A program made the translations under genes and the position numbers. The notes below the pieces were generated by a model. The model was not told where the DNA came from, did not search any database, and was given only the letters and a program-made list of their open reading frames with translations. Below, piece by piece: positions 25,098-34,061 of a stretch of DNA of 64,000 bases. Positions within the stretch are counted from its first letter, which is position 1, and each line of letters opens with the position of its first letter. The DNA comes from Methylophaga thalassica. Its GTDB lineage: Bacteria; Pseudomonadota; Gammaproteobacteria; Nitrosococcales; Methylophagaceae. Location: NCBI RefSeq assembly GCF_030159795.1, contig NZ_BSND01000003.1, forward strand, positions 806,001 to 870,000. The letters are read 5' to 3'.

Positions 25098-25880
25098 ATG
25101 CTAAACAAATATCGCTATACATTTCTGATGCTGTTTATTTGTTTAGGATTGGCTTGCTTTCCCGTTACACTGTCTACTGACCATCAAATCAAACAGATGA
25201 TGGCAGTGACACTTAGTGTATATGCCATCGCTCGTGGTTTAAATGGGGTGATATCGGTAGCTCAGGGTACAGAAGTTTCTATTGAACCTATGGGGGTGGG
25301 ATTGACTCTTGCACCAGGACAAATTCTGGACCCATTGAATGATCTAATAGAGCAGTTTTCCACTATTTTATTAACCGCCTCAGCCTCATTAGGTATTCAG
25401 CAGATAATTTTGTTTCTATCTGATCAATGGGGTTTCCGGGTCGGAATCATCGTGTTGGTGTTGATTGCAGCAATAGCAACATTGTCATCGATGGTGGGGG
25501 TTAAACAAAAACGCATTTTATTAAAAACGGTGTTGTTTTTATCTGTTCTACGCTTATTGATTCCAGTGTCTGTTATGTTCAGCGGTACACTTCAGGGATT
25601 AATGCAGTCACAAAGAGATGAGGCTGTCATGGTATTGCAGACTACTCAGAATGAGGTAGAGACTTTAACGAATCGTGAGCAAGAACAACCTAAAGGCTGG
25701 TTTGATAGCTTAAAAGGTAAATTGGATATTGAATCAAAGCTTCAGCAAATAAGACAGCAAGCAGATCGTGCTGTCCATGCAGCCGTGTATCTACTTGCTG
25801 AATTTGTTTTATTGATGTTATTGATGCCGTTGTTAACGCTTTGGCTATTATCTAAACTTACAAAAGCGTTAATTAAATAA
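25098..25880 (+). CDS. Inner-membrane protein, unknown function
   Basis: The protein has about 260 residues. It shows an N-terminal hydrophobic segment, a periplasmic-like stretch (about 50-95), two adjacent membrane helices near residues 110-150, a charged helical region with Gln/Glu/Arg (about 170-225) and a C-terminal pair of leucine-rich segments. I do not recognise a family. ATG 25098 is chosen over GTG 25086 because GTGAG lies seven bases upstream. It follows the diguanylate cyclase by only 15 bp, so the two are probably cotranscribed. Confidence 0.65.
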   Translation: MLNKYRYTFLMLFICLGLACFPVTLSTDHQIKQMMAVTLSVYAIARGLNGVISVAQGTEVSIEPMGVGLTLAPGQILDPLNDLIEQFSTILLTASASLGIQQIILFLSDQWGFRVGIIVLVLIAAIATLSSMVGVKQKRILLKTVLFLSVLRLLIPVSVMFSGTLQGLMQSQRDEAVMVLQTTQNEVETLTNREQEQPKGWFDSLKGKLDIESKLQQIRQQADRAVHAAVYLLAEFVLLMLLMPLLTLWLLSKLTKALIK

Positions 25881-25884
25881 GAGT

Positions 25885-26346
25885 TTAAAGCACTTTCTCT
25901 GCTGCTTCTTCACGCTTATTAAGACTGTTAGTTAATTCGTTAAGCGTGCTCAGCAGCTCAAAAAACTCAGACGATGAAAGATCTGTTTTACAAGCGACTT
26001 TAGTTTGAACCTCTGCAATGAGTGGCTCTAGCTGCTTAGCTTTATTTGTTAGAAATAAACGAACAACTCGTTCATCTTCATCGGTGCGAACTTTTTCCAC
26101 CAACTCTGCTGATTGAAGACGTTTAATTATGGGTGATAATGTGCCAGAGTCTAATTTGAGTTGTCGCATAACATCCTTGATAGCGATACCATCTTTTTCC
26201 CATAATACGACCAGAACAAGGTATTGGGGATAAGTCAGGTCATAGTCGTTCAACAAGCTGCGATAAAAACGTGTGATGCTATTGGTAGCAGTGTACAAAG
26301 CAAAACACAGCTGATTATCGAGTCTCAAGTTATCAAAATTTGACAT
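25885..26346 (-). CDS. ohrR: MarR/OhrR-family organic-peroxide-responsive regulator
   Basis: The 153-residue protein has the OhrR signature LDNQLCFALYTATNSITRFYRSLL with the single N-terminal sensor cysteine (Cys14), followed by LTYPQYLVLVVLWE and a MarR winged helix (LDSGTLSPIIKRLQSAELVEKVR). Oxidation of that cysteine by organic hydroperoxides would release DNA. The usual partner gene ohr is not beside it, so its targets lie elsewhere or the gene regulates something different. Confidence 0.88.
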   Translation of the reverse strand: MSNFDNLRLDNQLCFALYTATNSITRFYRSLLNDYDLTYPQYLVLVVLWEKDGIAIKDVMRQLKLDSGTLSPIIKRLQSAELVEKVRTDEDERVVRLFLTNKAKQLEPLIAEVQTKVACKTDLSSSEFFELLSTLNELTNSLNKREEAAEKVL

Positions 26347-26566
26347 TCGTTGATTCCTTAATTTTTTTGCTTATTACCTTTGCTACGATGCAATAGAGGT
26401 ACATTCGCAGTACGGTTAAAGTGTTGTTTATTGTTTTATCAATTGCGTCAATTATAGAGTGTAACTCGAGTAACGCAAATCGGATTTATTCTCAGTTCTG
26501 TTGTCTCTAATGACGCTCGAAAAAGTGAATAAATGATAATAAACGATATATAGTATCTTAGACTAA

Positions 26567-26953
26567 TTATATTAATCTGAGTTTCGGAAGATTGATACGA
26601 ATTTGCGACTTGATCTCATCAACATTGGGGCGAAAAACCAGTGGGAATACTTCGTGTTGAGCATCAGCTGAGATAAATGGCTTTATCTCATAGCCTTCGA
26701 AAAAAAGTTCGGCTCTGGCCTGACAGACTTTTTTTATGCCGTCATTGAAGGATTTATTATTGCTTGCTAACACTTCAGAATTTGTCAGCGTCCAGTTTAA
26801 CGTTAGCCAGTGCTGGTAACAACTTTCAGCTAATTTTTCTGCAGGCTTGGTAAAATTCGCTTCGCTATGTAGTTGGCCATCTTCAGCAAAGGTTTGATTC
26901 AATAGGATAACCGTAATGACGATCAAGGGAGCAATGATAGCTGTATATTTCAT
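26567..26953 (-). CDS. Exported protein of unknown function
   Basis: This 128-residue protein has a signal peptide (IIAPLIVITVILLNQTFA, cleavage near residue 23) and two cysteines in the mature part, which could form a disulfide in the periplasm. I do not recognise the family. GGGAGG precedes the ATG. A 36-bp palindrome separates it from the MscS gene upstream. Confidence 0.6.
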   Translation of the reverse strand: MKYTAIIAPLIVITVILLNQTFAEDGQLHSEANFTKPAEKLAESCYQHWLTLNWTLTNSEVLASNNKSFNDGIKKVCQARAELFFEGYEIKPFISADAQHEVFPLVFRPNVDEIKSQIRINLPKLRLI

Positions 26954-27007
26954 AAATACCTCCCAAAAAAAGCGATTCAGTGATTAGATAATCCATAGCA
27001 AAATAGT

Positions 27008-27043
27008 AACACTAAAATGCTTGCGCGCAAGCATTTTAGTGTT
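27008..27043. repeat. Perfect 36-bp palindrome
   Basis: AACACTAAAATGCTTGCG is followed immediately by its exact complement. As RNA it folds into a 16-bp stem with a GCGC loop and A/T runs at the stem base. This fits a bidirectional terminator after the MscS gene, although a DNA-level protein site is possible. Confidence 0.85.
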
Positions 27044-27060
27044 GGAAATGTTATTGATGT

Positions 27061-28359
27061 TTAGTTATTGATAATTTTAATTTCACGTTGTGGGAACGGA
27101 ATTTCTATATTGTTCTGTCTGAGAGTATCCCAGATCATCAATAGTAAATCTGCACCGACCCGGTTAGGTCCATCATCAATCCCTTCCATCCAGAACTCAA
27201 CCAGAATATCGATACCTGAGTCAGCAAAGCCTTTTATTTCGGCATCTGGTCTTTCTTCCAGTGGGATATCATCACCGCTGATAACTTGAGGATGGCTGGC
27301 GACTATGCCACGAACGAGATCAAACAACAGGTGGAGATCCGTCTTATAGGCAACTTGGAATTCTAAAGAGTAGCGTTGCTTGATGTTTTTATGTGTCCAG
27401 TTAGTAAAGCTAGTAGTGATGAATTGCTCATTTGGCACCATAATATCTTTACCATCATAGGTTTCCAGTGTAGTTGATCGCATATTAAGTTCACGGATAG
27501 TGCCACGACGACCATCTTCCATTTCAACAAAATCACCTACACTAAGTGAGCGATCCAAAAGAAGGATGATTCCGGAAATAAAATTTGATGCTATGGCCTG
27601 TAATCCAAAGCCAAGTCCGACACCAAGCGCACCACCAAACACAGCCAGCGCCGTCAGATTAATCCCCATTATTTGAAGTAGTAACAGGAAAACCACAAAG
27701 AATAGAGCCACCTGAAACAGTTTGGCGAAGACCTCTCTTGTGCCTATATCCAAATCATGTTGATTTCGAATAATTTGTTGGCCAGCATTATTGGAAAGGC
27801 GTCCTAACCAGAATAGGACTGAACCAAAAATCAGTACCCTGGCAACACCATAGGCGGAGATTTCAAAGTTACCAATTTGTAATGAGATGGTTTCGAGATA
27901 AGCCACTACCTCATCTAACCAGCCGAATATGTGTAATACGGCAATGGGTAAAATAAACCAGAGCGCTAGCTTTCTAAAAAGTTGTTTTTCTACAAATCGC
28001 GTAATGATGGTATAGAGCATAAAGATGACCGCTAAACTCAAGCTAAGCTTAACTAACCAAGCCTGACCAACAACAGCCATGCTGATATCGTTAGCAAATG
28101 ATAGTGAGAGCACCAGCATAAGCGGCAAGATCAATTCTCTCAGCCTATAAATTCCTTGCCTCAATTGGAGAATAGGACCTTCGGTAGGCATTTGTCTGAG
28201 TAGTGGTGACAGATTGCGTAAAAATCGATTAATCGATAACCCGATGAGTATTGCCAATACAATCAAGCCGATTTGTGAATAGAATTTTGGACTGCTTAAC
28301 CAATGCATTAGCTGGGTTAAGAATTGCTCTATGACTGTTTGATAATGCTCGATATCCAT
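27061..28359 (-). CDS. MscS-family mechanosensitive channel
   Basis: The 432-residue inner-membrane protein has about five predicted transmembrane helices. Residues about 225-400 form the MscS core: the glycine/alanine-rich pore helix (AVFGGALGVGLGFGLQAIASNFISGIILLLDRS), then the beta domain (VGDFVEMEDGRRGTIRELNMRSTTLETYDGKDIMVPNEQFI). It would release solutes on hypoosmotic shock, a fitting role beside ectoine catabolism in a halotolerant cell. It is longer than E. coli MscS because of extra N-terminal helices. Confidence 0.9.
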   Translation of the reverse strand: MDIEHYQTVIEQFLTQLMHWLSSPKFYSQIGLIVLAILIGLSINRFLRNLSPLLRQMPTEGPILQLRQGIYRLRELILPLMLVLSLSFANDISMAVVGQAWLVKLSLSLAVIFMLYTIITRFVEKQLFRKLALWFILPIAVLHIFGWLDEVVAYLETISLQIGNFEISAYGVARVLIFGSVLFWLGRLSNNAGQQIIRNQHDLDIGTREVFAKLFQVALFFVVFLLLLQIMGINLTALAVFGGALGVGLGFGLQAIASNFISGIILLLDRSLSVGDFVEMEDGRRGTIRELNMRSTTLETYDGKDIMVPNEQFITTSFTNWTHKNIKQRYSLEFQVAYKTDLHLLFDLVRGIVASHPQVISGDDIPLEERPDAEIKGFADSGIDILVEFWMEGIDDGPNRVGADLLLMIWDTLRQNNIEIPFPQREIKIINN

Positions 28360-28485
28360 GTGATGCCTTTGTTAATTATCTCGGACACAATGTATTTGAC
28401 TGCTTTTAATAAGGCAAATTTAGATGCTGAACTTTACTCGTTTATATCAGTCAGCAAAGTGAATAATTCACTCTAGGAATACCAC

Positions 28486-29220
28486 ATGAATAGCCCATTT
28501 ACACTGAAACATCGAGTCGTCTTTATCACCGGAGCAAACAGAGGTATTGGCAAAGCTATTGCTGAAACATTACTCAATTATGGTGTAGAGAAAGTCTATC
28601 TGGCTGTTAGAGACCTCAGCACAGTAGCTGATTTAGAAACACGGTTTATTGACCGAGTAACGCCTATATATCTCGATCTCAACGAACCTAATTCTATTTT
28701 TGCTGCTGCCGCCAATGCTCAAGACGTAGACTTAGTTATTAATAATGCTGGGATTTTGAATGGCTCAAATCCTCTGGCCATGTCAGCTATTGATTCACTG
28801 CAACACGAGTTTGATATTAATGTGTTTGGATTAGTCAGAATGGCTCAGGCGTTCGCCCCATTGCTTAAGCAAAATGGTGGCGGTGCATTCGTGCAACTAA
28901 ATTCAATTGCGTCTTTGAGAAGTGTTCCCGAGTTTGCGACTTATGCCGCTTCAAAAGCGGCGGCCTATTCATTAACTCAAGCCATAAGACATGAATTGAG
29001 TAAGCAAAAAACGGTTGTATTAAGTGTACATCCTGGTCCTGTGGCTACTGATATGGCAAAGTCAATAGGACTAGTAGATGCTGAACCTGCAACTGTTGTT
29101 GCTGAGGCTATTATCAATGCTTTAGAGGTGGGTGAACCTCATGTGTTTCCAGATAGTAAAGCACAACAACTTTGGGCTGAGTACGAGAGTTTTGCCAGAA
29201 ATGTGATTGAGACTATCTAA
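28486..29220 (+). CDS. Short-chain dehydrogenase/reductase
   Basis: The 244-residue enzyme has the classical SDR marks: the nucleotide motif TGANRGIGKA, the NNAG motif (VINNAGILNG), catalytic Ser in QLNSIAS, and YAASKAAA with the Tyr/Lys pair. The arrangement is of the NAD(P)-dependent classical type. The substrate is unknown. GGAA precedes the ATG, and a strong terminator follows. Confidence 0.88.
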   Translation: MNSPFTLKHRVVFITGANRGIGKAIAETLLNYGVEKVYLAVRDLSTVADLETRFIDRVTPIYLDLNEPNSIFAAAANAQDVDLVINNAGILNGSNPLAMSAIDSLQHEFDINVFGLVRMAQAFAPLLKQNGGGAFVQLNSIASLRSVPEFATYAASKAAAYSLTQAIRHELSKQKTVVLSVHPGPVATDMAKSIGLVDAEPATVVAEAIINALEVGEPHVFPDSKAQQLWAEYESFARNVIETI

Positions 29221-29230
29221 AGAGCAGGCA

Positions 29231-29262
29231 AAAAAAAGCCTCGTAAAAACGAGGCTTTTTTT
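29231..29262. terminator. Bidirectional terminator between SDR gene and cold-shock gene
   Basis: AAGCCTCGT and ACGAGGCTT (29237-29257, loop AAA) are flanked by A and T runs on both strands. It serves both converging genes. Confidence 0.93.
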
Positions 29263-29282
29263 CTTTTCTGTAAACAAATGTC

Positions 29283-29489
29283 TTACAGAGCAGTAATGTT
29301 TTCTGCTTGAGGGCCTTTAGCACCTTGAGTTACAGTGAACTCAACACGTTGACCTTCATTCAGGGTTCTGAAACCGTCACCTTTGATTTGGCTGAAATGA
29401 GCAAAAACGTCTGGGCCAGACTCTTGTTCAATAAAACCAAAACCTTTAGCTTCGTTAAACCATTTAACAGTACCAGTAGTTGTAGACAT
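29283..29489 (-). CDS. Cold-shock domain protein (CspA family)
   Basis: The 68-residue RNA chaperone has both nucleic-acid motifs: the RNP1-like KGFGFIEQ and the RNP2-like [12 protein letters not shown] 29489 restores the family start [12 protein letters not shown]; the longer frame upstream is leader. AGGA lies upstream. A promoter at 29650-29678 leaves a ~150-nt leader, as is usual for cold-regulated csp genes. Confidence 0.95.
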   Translation of the reverse strand: MSTTTGTVKWFNEAKGFGFIEQESGPDVFAHFSQIKGDGFRTLNEGQRVEFTVTQGAKGPQAENITAL

Positions 29490-29947
29490 AAATAATCCTA
29501 ATTTCTTAATAAATAATTGAAGTCCCAAATTGAGACTTTTTGGTATAGCTGGAAGTGTGCAGAGTACTTATTAACAAACAGGACGAGCTACTGATGGTAA
29601 TGCTTCGAAATGAAAAATAAATATTCAGATCAACTTTCAAGCTATGTTCAATGTATAGACAATATAGGGCCGTGTCAAAAATATTTTCATCTGTCAAGAT
29701 AATAAGCGGATACTAATCATTCTAACGGCAAAGCAAAAGACACGGTCATAACTGTCACTTGTAGTTTATGCTCCGGTGTATGACAGAATGATGAAAATGT
29801 TGAGCTTAATTCAGGGAATATCCTTCAACACTGGCTCGTGTGCTATTATCAATTGACGTGGCAGCTGTAAGTTGATGTATTAACTTGATTTTTATAGGGA
29901 CGAAGCTTGACTTTACATGTTTCGCTTTAAGGAGTTGACTCCCAGTA
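29490..29947. other. Intergenic region: csp leader and divergent promoter space
   Basis: About 450 bases hold the long 5' leader and promoter of the cold-shock gene on the minus strand (29490 to about 29680) and the upstream region of the CHASE sensor on the plus strand. The sensor has AAGGAG at 29929-29934. No further gene is seen. Confidence 0.6.
29650..29678 (-). promoter_or_regulatory. Sigma-70-type promoter of the cold-shock gene
   Basis: On the minus strand a perfect -35 TTGACA (29678-29673) and a -10 TACATT (29655-29650) are 17 bases apart. Transcription would start near 29643 and give a leader of about 150 nt. Confidence 0.6.
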
Positions 29948-31768
29948 ATGGAAAACCTTTTTTCCAAATACACAAAAAAGCACCCATCATCAGCATGGGT
30001 CGCATTATTTTTGTGGTTTATTCTTAGTGTCTCTGCCTGCTATCTTTCTTTCTCTTTCTTCCATAATCAAGCAATACAACGTTTTACTTATGAATCACGC
30101 GATCTTGCCAATGCGATTTCAGAACGGATGCATGATTATGCATTAGCACTTCAAAGTGCCAAGGCATTGTTTGATGCAAGTGATGAAGTGACAAGGAATG
30201 ATTGGAGACATTTTGCTGATACGATTCAGCTACAAATATATTTTCCTGGGATTCAAGCGCTTGGCTATTGTGAGATAGTGCCTTCAGAGTCCTTTTCGGA
30301 ACATATTCAAATGATACGTTCACAAGGTATTCCAAACTACAGTATCAAAACTCAGGGGCAGCATAAACAATATAGTCCTATCGTATATATAGAACCTTTT
30401 GACTGGCGCAATAAACTTGCCTTAGGTTTTGATCTGTTATCCGAGCCTGCGCATCGAAGAGCCATGGAGTTAGCAGTAGATATTAATCAGGCCGTAACTA
30501 CCGGAAGAGTGACTGTGGCGCATCAGACAAATCAAGCTGCTCAGTTTGGTTTTCAAATGTATATACCTATTTATCAGCAGAATAAAACGCTGAGTACTCT
30601 AGCGGATCGTAAACAAGCATTGAAAGGGTTCGTATTTGGCAGTTTTAGAGTCGATGATCTGATGCAGGGTATTTTAGGCCTGGGACAGAAGCAACTTGGT
30701 TTTGAAATCTATGATGTGGGTGAGAATGATGGTGGATTACTTTATAGCAATTCAGCAAGTCAACAGTCATTTCTTTCGGTGGATGCTAACTACAGAGGAT
30801 TCAAGCATACGTACGATTTAAATGTGGCTGGTAGGCCATGGCAGCTTATTGTGTATAGCCACGTTGGCTTTCAGACTTTATCAGAACGTTTTCTTCCTAT
30901 TTTTATTGCTATCATCCTCACCCTTTTCGGTGGATTTCTTTTCTATTTCATCTCTTTTTTATCAAGAGAGCGTGGTTATGCTCAACGAGAAGCTGTTAAA
31001 GCAAATCAGCAAAAGAAAACACTAATGCAACACTTAGAGCTAGCTGCTAATGCTGCTAATCTGGGACTGATGGAGTGGGATCTAAATACTGATAAAGTCT
31101 ATCTGGATAAAAGAATGCTTTCTATTTATGGATTAGAGCCGGATAAATTTCATGGAACATATTCAGAATGGCAGCAGATCCTGCATGAAGATGATCGTGA
31201 GCGTGTATTGCTGGCATTAGCCAAGGCTGCTCAATTTGAAGAAAGGTTTGAGCTCGTATTTAAAATCGTTGTAAATAATCATATTCGTCATATTCACTCC
31301 AGCTTTTCAGTAGAACGGGATGCATTGGATAATCCACTAAGTATGATTGGATTCTCGGCTGATGTGACAGAGCGGCATGATGTTGATCTGCAATTACGTG
31401 AAAAAATCTGGCGTTTAGAAAATCTGTTGGAAGGTGCTAGGTTGGGTAGTTGGGAGTGGAATATTCAAACAGGTGATGCCATATACAACGAGCGTTGGTC
31501 AGAGATGATTGGTTATAAATTATCCGAGTTAATGCCTACCACGATTGATACCTGGAGAAATTTCTGCCATCCAGATGATAGTCTTGCTGTAGAAGAAGAG
31601 TTACAACGGCACTTTAAAGGTGAGACAGATTATTTTGAAATGACAACACGCATGCGTCATCGAAATGGTTCGTGGAGATATATCTTCAGCAGAGGAAAGT
31701 TATTTTCCAGAACGGATGAAGGTTTGCCTCTTCTGATGTTTGGTACGCATCAGGATATCACTGAGTAA
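29948..31768 (+). CDS. CHASE-PAS-PAS sensory protein without an output domain
   Basis: The 606-residue protein has one N-terminal membrane helix (about 18-36), a periplasmic CHASE domain (about 75-300; FPGIQALGYCEIV, GQHKQYSPIVYIEP, TVAHQTNQ) and a second helix (about 312-335). Two cytoplasmic PAS/PAC modules of the PAS_3 type follow (about 360-480 and 490-606). It stops right after the second PAC (GTHQDIT), where a GGDEF, EAL or kinase domain normally follows. No output domain is encoded downstream in any frame I can see. It may signal by protein contact, or be a naturally truncated gene. Confidence 0.82.
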   Translation: MENLFSKYTKKHPSSAWVALFLWFILSVSACYLSFSFFHNQAIQRFTYESRDLANAISERMHDYALALQSAKALFDASDEVTRNDWRHFADTIQLQIYFPGIQALGYCEIVPSESFSEHIQMIRSQGIPNYSIKTQGQHKQYSPIVYIEPFDWRNKLALGFDLLSEPAHRRAMELAVDINQAVTTGRVTVAHQTNQAAQFGFQMYIPIYQQNKTLSTLADRKQALKGFVFGSFRVDDLMQGILGLGQKQLGFEIYDVGENDGGLLYSNSASQQSFLSVDANYRGFKHTYDLNVAGRPWQLIVYSHVGFQTLSERFLPIFIAIILTLFGGFLFYFISFLSRERGYAQREAVKANQQKKTLMQHLELAANAANLGLMEWDLNTDKVYLDKRMLSIYGLEPDKFHGTYSEWQQILHEDDRERVLLALAKAAQFEERFELVFKIVVNNHIRHIHSSFSVERDALDNPLSMIGFSADVTERHDVDLQLREKIWRLENLLEGARLGSWEWNIQTGDAIYNERWSEMIGYKLSELMPTTIDTWRNFCHPDDSLAVEEELQRHFKGETDYFEMTTRMRHRNGSWRYIFSRGKLFSRTDEGLPLLMFGTHQDITE

Positions 31769-31823
31769 TTTACGCTATTAATTGACTTTCTTAGCATCAT
31801 TACTCCCTATACAAGGGTATTGA

Positions 31824-32897
31824 ATGATTGCATTACGGTTTCCTATGTTGAGCATAAAGTGTGTATTTGTGTTGGCGCTGGTTTTTTTACTGACTTCGTG
31901 TGATCCATTCAGTCAACCAGAATCAATGATGGATGAATATCTGGTTCGGCTCGCCAGAGTATTAGAGCAAGATCTGCCTGCTCCAGCAGCACCAGTGTTA
32001 ACAAAGTTACCTGACAAAAAAGAAAGAACACTGAGCATTCCAGAGATAGATGTAAACATGCTGGAATTTTTATCTTTTTATGGATGTGAGTTACAGGTTG
32101 TAGTGGCTGAACGCAACTCAATTTTAGGTCGTGTGATGTTACCTATAAACCGTCTCCGTTATGAGGTGCGGTTTATAGAGTCTGCCAAACAATGCCTGGC
32201 GACTACTGATGATAAAAAAACAACTCATATTCTTCAGCAAGCCATAGCAAAGAAAAGTGCTGTATTACCGGCCGTTTTCTGGAATGCAATATGGTCGACA
32301 GAAGAAATAGAGCAGTTGATGACGTATTCAAAAGGTTATTTACCCGTTGATGCGAACTCGATTAATACAATAAGAACGGGACTGCAGGCTCTGGTGGATA
32401 TAAAAAAACAGATAGATAATAAAAAATTCGACATCAATCTGGATCATTTAGGAACGATACAACAGCAATGGCTATATTCACATGTTGCAGGGAAGCTGTT
32501 AAAAAGTGCCCAGTTGTTGACGCTTAGGTTAAATGAGGCAACACGCATTATCGATAAAAGGCTGATACAAAAACCTTTTTGTTATAAGCAGCGAGTTACT
32601 CCTCAAGCCGAGATCCTACGTTCATTCTTCTTCAATATTTATATCGCAAAAGTCCAACCATATCTGGCGAGCGTGAGTCAGCAGGGGGAATCTATTTTCC
32701 CTCTACTGGATAAGTTGGCTGTTCTACAGGGTGAGAGTGAGGCATCTGATGAATTCCAACACTATCAACGGACGTATCTTGATACTCAGTCAAGCTCCGG
32801 CATCTGGCAAAAGTTACAGACAGCAATTCAGTTGCACACTAAATCCTGGCAGCACTTGCTGAAACAGTGTGGCATGCAGCCAGGCGTTAATTCATAA
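31824..32897 (+). CDS. DUF3080 lipoprotein
   Basis: The 357-residue protein has a lipoprotein signal peptide (VFVLALVFLLTSC, lipobox Cys26). It matches the DUF3080 family of gammaproteobacteria (PESMMDEYLVRLARVLEQ; LEFLSFYGCELQVVVAERNSILGRVM). The function is unknown. It lies 55 bp after the CHASE-PAS gene and overlaps the end of the convergent GAF-GGDEF gene by 6 bp. Confidence 0.82.
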   Translation: MIALRFPMLSIKCVFVLALVFLLTSCDPFSQPESMMDEYLVRLARVLEQDLPAPAAPVLTKLPDKKERTLSIPEIDVNMLEFLSFYGCELQVVVAERNSILGRVMLPINRLRYEVRFIESAKQCLATTDDKKTTHILQQAIAKKSAVLPAVFWNAIWSTEEIEQLMTYSKGYLPVDANSINTIRTGLQALVDIKKQIDNKKFDINLDHLGTIQQQWLYSHVAGKLLKSAQLLTLRLNEATRIIDKRLIQKPFCYKQRVTPQAEILRSFFFNIYIAKVQPYLASVSQQGESIFPLLDKLAVLQGESEASDEFQHYQRTYLDTQSSSGIWQKLQTAIQLHTKSWQHLLKQCGMQPGVNS

Positions 32898-33914
32898 TGC
32901 CTCTGCCATAACGGTATTTTTCCCCGCGTGTTTGGCAGCGTAAAGTAATTTATCTGCTTTATTTAGTGCGACTAAGATATTGGTCTCATCATCTTTGAGT
33001 TCATAAGCACCAATGCTGACCGTAATACTGATGTCGTTCCCTCCAGTGTAGTAAAAAATGGCGGCCACTTTTTTACGTAAACGTTCAGCTAACAACATGG
33101 CTTGTTTCAGTGTCGTTTCAGGAAGTAAAACAGCAAACTCTTCACCACCAATACGTCCAAAAACGTCGTAAGGTCTTTTTGCCGCCTGAATCGAATGACT
33201 AAATAATTTAAGGACTTCATCACCCACTTCATGTCCAAAGGCATCGTTGATAACTTTGAAGTCATCAATATCCATCATCAACAGACAAGTATTATGGTTA
33301 CTTCTCATTGTACGTTGTAACTCTTTATTACTTTCGTGTATGAAGGCTCTTCTGTTCCAGATCCCGGTCAAGTCATCGGTATTAGCGAGGTATTGCAAAT
33401 TATTTGAAAGGACTTCTAATTGCTGATTTTTCTCAAGCAATTCTAAATTAGACTCCACAATGTTTTTGATTTGAAGCATGAGTTGCTGTTGCTTCTCAGA
33501 ATAAGAAACAGCCTCTGTGTTCAGAATGCAAATGGTGCCAAAAGCATCTCCGTTAGGCCATCGAAGCGGGAAGCCGAGATAATTAATCAGTCCCATCTCA
33601 ATTTCAGGTGCGTTTACCCACTTTTCATCTAACAATGCATTTGGAATAAGTATCGGATTATCGTCGTTTATGACAGATTCACAATAGCTTCCAGTGCCGT
33701 TTTCAACAATCTCGCCTATGTCAAATGGATTACCTTGATCGTCATTTTTGACATATACGCTAAAGTGAGCTGTTTGATACCTCATAATTAAAGCGATGGG
33801 TACATCCATGATCACGGATAGAATATCCATAATAGTTTGCCATTGATTTAATAAATCAGAGGAGATGTGTGGATGTTTAGAGAGTTTACTTGTCACATTC
33901 AATCCTTGTGTCAA
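32892..33914 (-). CDS. GAF-GGDEF diguanylate cyclase (cytoplasmic)
   Basis: The 340-residue soluble protein has an N-terminal GAF domain (about 20-155; PIALIMRYQTAHFSVYVK, YLGFPLRWPNGDAFGTICIL), a short coiled coil, and a GGDEF domain (about 175-335). The catalytic site reads RIGGEEF and the RPYD five residues before it fits the I-site. It should make c-di-GMP in response to a cytoplasmic signal. There is no membrane segment. It is divergent from the TonB receptor. Confidence 0.9.
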   Translation of the reverse strand: MTQGLNVTSKLSKHPHISSDLLNQWQTIMDILSVIMDVPIALIMRYQTAHFSVYVKNDDQGNPFDIGEIVENGTGSYCESVINDDNPILIPNALLDEKWVNAPEIEMGLINYLGFPLRWPNGDAFGTICILNTEAVSYSEKQQQLMLQIKNIVESNLELLEKNQQLEVLSNNLQYLANTDDLTGIWNRRAFIHESNKELQRTMRSNHNTCLLMMDIDDFKVINDAFGHEVGDEVLKLFSHSIQAAKRPYDVFGRIGGEEFAVLLPETTLKQAMLLAERLRKKVAAIFYYTGGNDISITVSIGAYELKDDETNILVALNKADKLLYAAKHAGKNTVMAEAL

Positions 33915-33990
33915 TAGCTAAAGACTACATCAACTTATCACTCAAAGCATAGTCAATTTTATGATTTTTATTGAGAAAATTCACTTACAA

Positions 33991-34012
33991 ACATAAATCA
34001 TTCTCATTTACA
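33991..34012. promoter_or_regulatory. Probable Fur site upstream of TonB receptor
   Basis: On the minus strand the sequence reads TAAATGAGAATGATTTATG, similar to tandem NATWAT units of Fur sites. It lies 50-70 bp before the receptor start. The match is weaker than the box at 19556. Confidence 0.5.
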
Positions 34013-34061
34013 TTGAAATTTATTCAATGTAAGATTCAGTAAAATTTAACAGGATTAATAA

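Noticed and set aside
29948-31768. Frameshift that cut off a GGDEF domain
   Set aside because: The DNA after the stop shows no GGDEF remnant in any frame before the DUF3080 gene at 31824, so a simple one-base error is unlikely.
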